This document shows, in pieces, positions 58,817-64,000 of a stretch of DNA of 64,000 bases. The stretch covers positions 682,001 through 746,000 of the forward strand of contig JAJTUP010000021.1 of the NCBI GenBank assembly GCA_021399435.1, given 5' to 3'. Source of the stretch: Diaporthe sp. PMI_573 (lineage: Eukaryota; Ascomycota; Sordariomycetes; Diaporthales; Diaporthaceae). The position numbers and the translations under genes were made by a program. The notes beneath the pieces are model-generated. The model did no database searches and was not told the DNA's origin. It saw only the letters and a list, made by a program, of their open reading frames with translations. Within the stretch, counting starts at the first letter, position 1; the number at the start of each line of letters is the position of its first letter.

Positions 58817-59350
58817 ATGCCGACCTGCTTATTCTATAAGCTAAGTAATGTTGTTTATACTGCTTTTAAGGAAGACTTTTTCTGCTATATTAAGTGTGTT
58901 GTTAGGAAGTAAGGGAACTGTAATATATATAGGCTTACCCCGGCTTAGATGTAGAAGATTGCTTGCTAATACTCCTTAATTAAAAACAAGCTAGATGCTG
59001 TAGAGGAAGAGGCTATGCTGGTAAATGTAAAGGTATAGCGCCTTTAAAAGTAGTGTTGCCTGTAGGTTGAGAGAATGACAAATATTGTTTATTATAGTCT
59101 AGATATAATTAAGGAACTAGATTAAGTTAAGTGCAAGGAGGCTGAGGCTGAGTAATAGATTGTCGAGTAATTTGCTAAGGTTATCTGTTAGGGTTTGCCT
59201 AATGTAAGTAGTGGTCTAGGTAACTAGGAGGCCTGGCTTTATGCTGGTAGGGATGTTGGTATTTTTAATTAGAGTTCTATGGTAAATAAGGGTACAGATC
59301 TGTTAAACGGAAACGCTTATATGGGCGCTGCACGTAAAGGGTTACCCTAG
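58817..59350 (+). pseudogene. RIP-inactivated gene, Cys-rich/coiled-coil protein family
   Basis: A single uninterrupted register of about 178 codons from ATG to the final TAG, broken by roughly 15 in-frame stops that are all TAA or TAG and never TGA. No frameshift is needed. The readable residues show a Cys-containing N-terminal part (CYIKCVVRK, GNCN, LTPA) followed by a helical, charged part (LDAVEEEAM, VERMTNIVY, IIKELD, KEAEAE), then LPNVSSGLG and EAWLYAG. This resembles a repeated fungal family of small Cys-rich proteins with a coiled coil; function unknown. Its C-terminal codons overlap the start of repeat copy 2. C-to-T and G-to-A change at CAA, CAG and TGG codons explains the stops. 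Confidence 0.7.
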
Positions 59351-59833
59351 ACTTCACGTAGGGAGTTACCCTAGACTTGGCACTTTTTCGGCTAAGTGCC
59401 TATGTGGCGTGCGCGCTGGCAGATGAGTTTGGTGGCCGTGAGTCGATTTTTTGGGCTGTTGTAAGACCCTAACTTCGAACCTCTGCATTCCCCTTATTTC
59501 TTACCCAAAAAGCATGTAACCTAGTTTGTTAGATAGCCTGATTTCTGAAGTTTATCTGTATTTAGTTTGGTTACTATCAGGGTTAGGGTTGGCTGGTTAT
59601 TTAAAGCCAAAGATAGTGGGTCCGAGGGCCGAATTTTCCGGCCTCCCTATCTGCGCACCAGAGCCAACCGCAGCGTGCCCAGGGTTGAGACAATGTCGGA
59701 GGGACTGTGAGGAGGGCTGACAGAAGCCCACTCGAATTCAATGCAAAGTTGTCCGAACCATTCTCAATCGTCCCAACAAGACCTCAGTGCACCCTACTGC
59801 TACCTGACTCCCATTCGATCCATTAACCTTCAG
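59301..59833. repeat. direct repeat, copy 2
   Basis: About 533 bp, starting TGTTAAACGG and ending AACCTTCAG, with starts 1210 bp after copy 1 and in the same orientation. It has a short insertion (about 59380-59405) relative to copy 1. The start coincides with the last codons of the pseudogene, which suggests the repeat includes the 3' end of that gene family. Confidence 0.88.
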
Positions 59834-60152
59834 AATAATAAACCCCCGAAATAAAATAAAAGAATAAAAAGCCTAAATAATAAATAAATAAAAAATATTT
59901 CTTTCTTTAATAACTTATTAATTATTAGGGCTATAGGGCTAAGACCTATATATCTTATATACTAATAACCTATACTATAATATAAGCTAATAATATATGC
60001 TTACGTAATCTGCTTACGTAAGCCGGTTTCTAGAACCTTCCACCTAGTGGGTAGACAGAAACTATATATACATCTCGACCCACCTTCTTTGGATCTAGTC
60101 TATTCGACCTACTTCCAAGGAATTCCATATTACATAATAATATACTAATTAT

Positions 60153-60634
60153 TGTTAAAAACACCTAGATTAAGGGCAGAGGGCTAAGGGTAGAGGGACA
60201 TAGTAAGGCTGTAGTCAAGATATTCTTCAACACCTCACAGAGAACAAATTCAAGGAAGGAGGAGGCAAGCTAGGTGTAGGAGGGAAAAAGTTGATCTGAC
60301 TGAAGAACTAACTATCTATCTAAGAGGAAAAGGCTAGGTATATATACATAGAAGGTTCGGACCTTCGGAGAGGTATATCCCTCCGACGGAGAGAATAATG
60401 ACTCGAGAAAAACAGGGGCTAGAAAGAGAAATGGAAAGGGCGGAAGGGATAACTCCGATAAGAAGATTCTGCCAAGCTAGGCTAGCTGGTTTCTCCACTT
60501 ATATCTAGAGGCTTGCATAGATAGCCTATTCTTTCTGAAGGAGGCGGATAGGGGCTGAGGGAGGCTGGAAGGGCTTTGAAGGGGCTGAAGGAGGCTGAAG
60601 GGGTCTGGGGGTCTGAAGGAGGCTGTTTATAACA
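60153..60634 (-). repeat. predicted 3' LTR of Ty3/gypsy element
   Basis: A 482-bp segment bounded on the plus strand by TGTTAAAAAC and GTTTATAACA, which form a near-perfect 10-bp terminal inverted repeat of TG...CA type. It lies just past the polypurine tract, about 75 bp beyond the pol stop codon, where the 3' LTR of a minus-strand element should be. Its left edge adjoins RIP-degraded DNA. The matching 5' LTR would be outside the window. Confidence 0.75.
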
Positions 60635-60650
60635 GTAGGCCCTCCTTTCC
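60635..60650 (-). other. polypurine tract of the retroelement
   Basis: On the minus strand GGAAAGGAGGGCCTAC immediately precedes the predicted LTR. A purine run here is the usual primer for plus-strand DNA synthesis of LTR elements. The last five bases before the LTR are not all purines. Confidence 0.6.
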
Positions 60651-60709
60651 AAAGCGAGTTCCACGAGCTGATTTAAAACAAAAACAAGGACAAATAAACA
60701 AATAAATAT

Positions 60710-63700
60710 CTAGGGCTGGTGAGGGTACCGGGCCAGGTACTTCGAATAGGCCTTGGTCTCAGAGATATTTTCCAAAGGTTCCCAGGTAGGTGTATCATAG
60801 CCTACCCAGCTGACTAAGAACTGGCGTTTCTTTCCTCTAATCCTAGAATCAAGAATTTCCTTTACCCAGAATTCCTCTTCCCCTTCAACCTCGATAGGGG
60901 GGGGTGGAGGAATAACTTGGTTAGGGAGAGGATCTTCGGCTAGGGGTTCAAGTAGAGAAACGTGAAAAACTGGGTGTATTTTCATACTAGGGGGAAGCTT
61001 GAGTTTATAGGCATAGGGAGAGATTTTCTGAGATATCTCGAAGGGCCCTAGGCGTTTAAAATCGAGCTTTTGAGAAGGCCTAGTAGTGCGAATATGGCGG
61101 CGAAGTAGCCATACTCGAGAGCCCAGAGCAAAATTCGGAGCGGATCGTCGACTTTTATTTGCCTGCTCAGAATAGGCTTCCTGAGCCAGGCGGATTTCTG
61201 AACGGATAAAATTCTCGAGGTCTGAAAACAAAGAAGTAAATTCTTTTACTTCTTCTGGGGTCGAATCTAGGGCTGGAAGTAGGGAGTCGAAACGAGGGTG
61301 AAAGCCGTAGTTGGCAAAAAAAGGCGAAATCTTGGTTGCTGAAGAAACAGAATTATTATAAGCAAATTCAGCCATAGAGAGCCAGTCTGCCCAGTCGTCT
61401 TGTTGATAGGATATGTACCCTCGAAGGTATTGTTCCAATAGGGCATTAATAGCTTCTGTTTGGCCGTCAGACTGTGGGTGGTTTGCAGTAGAAAAATTCT
61501 GCTTAATTCCGAGTAACCCACACAGGGCTTTAGAAAATTCGGAAATAAAAATAGAACCTCGATCAGAGATAAATTCGGAAGGAAGACCGTGAAGACGAAA
61601 GATATTATCTCTAAATAGTAGGGCCCAGCCTTTAGAATCCAGAGTAGTGTTGCAGGGCACAAAATGGCTCATTTTTGAGAGTCGGTCGACAAAAACAATA
61701 ATAGCGTCGAAAGAATTCGAAAGGGGTAGGCCAGTAATTAGATCCATAGAAATAGAAGTCCAGCGTTTCTGAGGAATTTCCAAAGGTTTCAGAAAGCCGA
61801 AGGGGGGTAGTCGGGAGGGCTTAATTCTAGAACAAATGGAGCAATTTCGAATGTACTGCTGAATAGTCTTTCGAATAGAAGGCCACCAGAAATCCCGAGT
61901 AATTAATTCGAAGGTAGAGGCAATGCCAGGGTGGCCAGCAGCTGGGTGGGAGTGTCGAGAAGAAATAACCTGTCTCCTTAGGTCGCCCTCTGGTATATAA
62001 ACCAGATTTCGAATAAGAAGGAGGCCGTTTTGAATAGAGCAAGTAGCTAAATCTATAGCTGGGTGTCGAGGGGCTGAATTCGGAGGGTTTTTAAGTAGTG
62101 ATTGAATTTCCTTAAAAAAGGGGTCTGAAGGAAGGGCTGAGCGAATAGTCGAAAGGTTAAAGGCAGATTCGAATTCCGAGAGAGTAGGGGCAGCTAAGGC
62201 AGCTATAGCTCTTGGATATACTATCTTTTTAGATGGTACAATAGTTTTTTCAGAGGCTATAGCCGCTATGCCTCCCTTTTGGTCTTGGGGTCTTCGAGTA
62301 AGGGCATCGGCTCGAGTATTTAACTCCCCTGGGCGAAAAGAAATAACAAAATTCATGCCAGAGAGCTCATTAGCCCACCGGGCCTGTCGTCTATTCAAGA
62401 CTTTTTTCGAAGTAAAGGCAGACAGATTTGAATGGTCTGTAAGAACCGTAAGGGGTTTGGCAAGAGACTCAGTATATAAACGGTATTCAGATAGGGCGTC
62501 TACAATAGCTAGCATCTCTTTATCCCCTATCCCATAGTTCTCTTCGGCTTGGGTAAGCTTTCGGGATCTGTAGGCAATAGGGTGTAAGAGGTGCTTTCCA
62601 TTATAGGGCACCTTTTGGGAAAAGATAGCCGAAATAACGTTATCTGAGGAGTCGGTTTCGAGAATAGAGTCAAGGGTAGGATCGAAATGGCGAAGAATAG
62701 GTTCTGAAGTAAATAGCTCCTTCAGGGCTTCAAAGGCTTTTTGCTGGGGGGGGTCCCAAAAGAAGGGCTGGGATTTTCGAAGTAATAAAAACAAAGGTCG
62801 GCAGACGAGCGAATATTTTCGAATAAATCTTCGGTAGAAATTGGCGAATCCAAGGAATGACTGAAGTTCTTTAACTGAAGAAGGGGCCTTCCAGTCTCGA
62901 ATAGTAGCCACCTTAGTCGAATCCATAGAAATCCCTTCCGGAGAGATAACAAAACCAAGGAAGGTGGTCGAAGTAGTGAAAAATTCACACTTTTCGCCTT
63001 TAATAAACAAGCCGGCCTCGGCTAATTTCTCGAGGACGGCTCGAAGGTGCTGGGAGTGTTCCTTTTCTGAATTCGAGAAAATAAGGATATCGTCTATATA
63101 GACGACCACAAAGATGTCGAGAAATTCTCTCAAAACGTAATTAATGAAAGACTGAAAGACGGCTGGGGCATTAGTTAGCCCGAAGGGCATTACTGTATAT
63201 TCAAAAAGGCCGTATCTAGTACGGAAGGCTGTAAGGGGTTCGTCGCCCTGGCGAATTCGAATCTGGTTGAAACCCCAGCGAAGATCTAGGCGAGAAAAGA
63301 TTTTAGCTCCGGAGAGCCGTCGAAGAGAGTCGTCTATTAAGGGCAAGGGGGTCTTATTACGCCTAGTTATAGCGTTTAGGGCCCTATAGTCGACACAAAA
63401 GCGAAGTCCACCTCCTGGCTTTCGAACAAAGAGGACAGGTGAGGCGGCAGATGACGAAGATGGCTTAATATAGCCCTTTTTCAGGTTGTCGTCTAAATAG
63501 ACTCGGAGAGCCTGGAGCTCGAGATCTGACATAGGGTATAGGGGGCCGAAGGGAGCTGATTTTCCTTCTTCAAGTTCTATAGGGCAGTCGAGCGTGCCCC
63601 TATAGGGAGGGAGCCTTTCGGCGTCCCTTTTTCGAAAAAGAGGGAGAAGGTCGTGAAATTGGTCAGGTATCTTTAACCGAAGAAATTCCTCTTCTTCTTC

Positions 63701-64000
63701 AGGGGATTCTTCGTTTCCTTCAGAAGCTAGGTGGTCCTTAATTTCTTGAATAGAGACCCTATAGATCTGGGCCTTATCCCGTTTGGCGAATCGAAAAAGG
63801 GCTGCACTAGAAATTCTCGCTACCACAGGGTTGTTGGCCGAGAAGGGCGAAGTCGAGGCTAGAGGCAAAGGCTGAATAGTCGAAGCTAAAGGCAAAGAAC
63901 GAGTAGGCAAACAAGAAAGCTGGCAAATATCCGAGGTAAAAGAGATCGAGCCGGTCTTCCAGTCTATAATAGGGTTATGGTAGGAAAGCCAAGAACGCCC
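60710..64000 (-). CDS. Ty3/gypsy pol polyprotein (partial: end of protease, RT, RNase H, integrase, chromodomain)
   Basis: The frame runs open through the right edge, so the true start is outside. The first visible residues (WLSYHNPIIDWKTG) match the end of a gypsy aspartic protease. Reverse transcriptase follows, with LDLRWGFNQIRI, MPFGLTNAP and the catalytic YIDDIL (near 63085-63105). RNase H has TDSSDN and LTDHSNL. Integrase shows the zinc-binding region (SRHSHPAAGHPG...CSICSRIK), SMDLITGLP, ISDRGSIFISEF and NHPQSDGQTEAIN. A GPY/F-like segment precedes a C-terminal chromodomain (EFWVKEILDSRIRGKKRQFLVSWVGY...WEPLENI), marking the chromovirus clade, in which it directs insertion to heterochromatin. 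It stops at 60710 with no internal stop or frameshift. Confidence 0.96.
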   Translation of the reverse strand, partial: GRSWLSYHNPIIDWKTGSISFTSDICQLSCLPTRSLPLASTIQPLPLASTSPFSANNPVVARISSAALFRFAKRDKAQIYRVSIQEIKDHLASEGNEESPEEEEEFLRLKIPDQFHDLLPLFRKRDAERLPPYRGTLDCPIELEEGKSAPFGPLYPMSDLELQALRVYLDDNLKKGYIKPSSSSAASPVLFVRKPGGGLRFCVDYRALNAITRRNKTPLPLIDDSLRRLSGAKIFSRLDLRWGFNQIRIRQGDEPLTAFRTRYGLFEYTVMPFGLTNAPAVFQSFINYVLREFLDIFVVVYIDDILIFSNSEKEHSQHLRAVLEKLAEAGLFIKGEKCEFFTTSTTFLGFVISPEGISMDSTKVATIRDWKAPSSVKELQSFLGFANFYRRFIRKYSLVCRPLFLLLRKSQPFFWDPPQQKAFEALKELFTSEPILRHFDPTLDSILETDSSDNVISAIFSQKVPYNGKHLLHPIAYRSRKLTQAEENYGIGDKEMLAIVDALSEYRLYTESLAKPLTVLTDHSNLSAFTSKKVLNRRQARWANELSGMNFVISFRPGELNTRADALTRRPQDQKGGIAAIASEKTIVPSKKIVYPRAIAALAAPTLSEFESAFNLSTIRSALPSDPFFKEIQSLLKNPPNSAPRHPAIDLATCSIQNGLLLIRNLVYIPEGDLRRQVISSRHSHPAAGHPGIASTFELITRDFWWPSIRKTIQQYIRNCSICSRIKPSRLPPFGFLKPLEIPQKRWTSISMDLITGLPLSNSFDAIIVFVDRLSKMSHFVPCNTTLDSKGWALLFRDNIFRLHGLPSEFISDRGSIFISEFSKALCGLLGIKQNFSTANHPQSDGQTEAINALLEQYLRGYISYQQDDWADWLSMAEFAYNNSVSSATKISPFFANYGFHPRFDSLLPALDSTPEEVKEFTSLFSDLENFIRSEIRLAQEAYSEQANKSRRSAPNFALGSRVWLLRRHIRTTRPSQKLDFKRLGPFEISQKISPYAYKLKLPPSMKIHPVFHVSLLEPLAEDPLPNQVIPPPPPIEVEGEEEFWVKEILDSRIRGKKRQFLVSWVGYDTPTWEPLENISETKAYSKYLARYPHQP

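Larger units (their letters stand above)
57061..60152. repeat. AT-rich, RIP-degraded repeat block
   Basis: The sequence turns strongly AT-rich here, with frequent TA dinucleotides and no intact coding frame apart from short fragments. It contains the TIR element, two direct repeats and the pseudogene listed separately. The remaining parts hold no supported gene. The pattern fits old transposon DNA mutated by repeat-induced point mutation. Confidence 0.8.
60153..64000 (-). mobile_element. Ty3/gypsy chromovirus retrotransposon, 3' part
   Basis: Covers the predicted 3' LTR, polypurine tract and most of pol. Gag, most of the protease, the primer-binding site and the 5' LTR lie beyond the right edge. 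The pol frame is open for over 1,090 codons up to the window end, so this copy is probably young and has escaped RIP, unlike the DNA beside it. Confidence 0.93.

Noticed and set aside
58091..59833. Direct repeats taken as LTRs of a single element
   Set aside because: Ends lack matching TG...CA inverted repeats and flanking target duplications; the internal part is only ~690 bp and encodes no retroelement domain. Kept as repeats only.
1..64000. CRISPR arrays, prokaryotic operons, secondary-metabolite core genes
   Set aside because: None seen. The window is eukaryotic, the simple repeats have no spacer structure, and no polyketide synthase, peptide synthetase or terpene cyclase motifs occur.

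Overview
The window is nuclear DNA of a filamentous ascomycete (Pezizomycotina, most likely Sordariomycetes). Genes are compact and GC-rich, and most are cut by one to five short GT-AG introns of about 50-130 bp. The gene set is typically fungal: END3, SEC62, an EPS1-like PDI, TDP1, a Zn2Cys6 regulator and a membrane-anchored phytase. The right end is AT-rich, repeat-filled and carries stop codons of the kind left by repeat-induced point mutation (RIP). The species cannot be named from sequence alone.

Layout. 1.4-29.8 kb: an MFS transporter with five introns and a 4-nt microexon, an inositol-monophosphatase-family enzyme, a small single-pass membrane protein, an intronless PLP-dependent cysteine-synthase-like enzyme next to a monocarboxylate-type MFS transporter, a phytase, a CRIB-motif protein, SEC62, a T2 ribonuclease and a GNAT acetyltransferase. 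All but SEC62 are on the minus strand. Gene-free stretches of 1-4.7 kb lie between them. 34.5-56.1 kb is denser: phospholipase D, EPS1-like PDI, TDP1, acyl-CoA-binding protein, an AIF-like FAD oxidoreductase, END3, a 1339-residue Zn2Cys6 regulator and a dual-specificity-type phosphatase. About 57.06-60.15 kb is AT-rich and degenerate. It holds a probable terminal-inverted-repeat element, two ~520-530 bp direct repeats, and a pseudogene whose in-frame stops are all TAA/TAG. 60.15 kb to the right edge is the 3' part of a Ty3/gypsy chromovirus on the minus strand, with an open pol frame, a chromodomain, a polypurine tract and a predicted 3' LTR; it runs off the window.

How the genes relate. Most are independent housekeeping genes: secretory pathway (SEC62, EPS1-like), endocytosis and polarity (END3, CRIB protein), lipid metabolism (PLD, ACBP), DNA repair (TDP1) and phosphate/RNA scavenging (phytase, RNase T2). 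The only plausible metabolic pair is the cysteine-synthase-like enzyme with its MFS neighbour. I found no biosynthetic cluster, CRISPR array, rRNA or convincing tRNA. Nothing amounts to a clearly new system. The best leads are the 4-nt microexon, the bacterial-looking PLP enzyme, the atypical phosphatase P-loop, and an intact retroelement lying beside RIP-degraded DNA.
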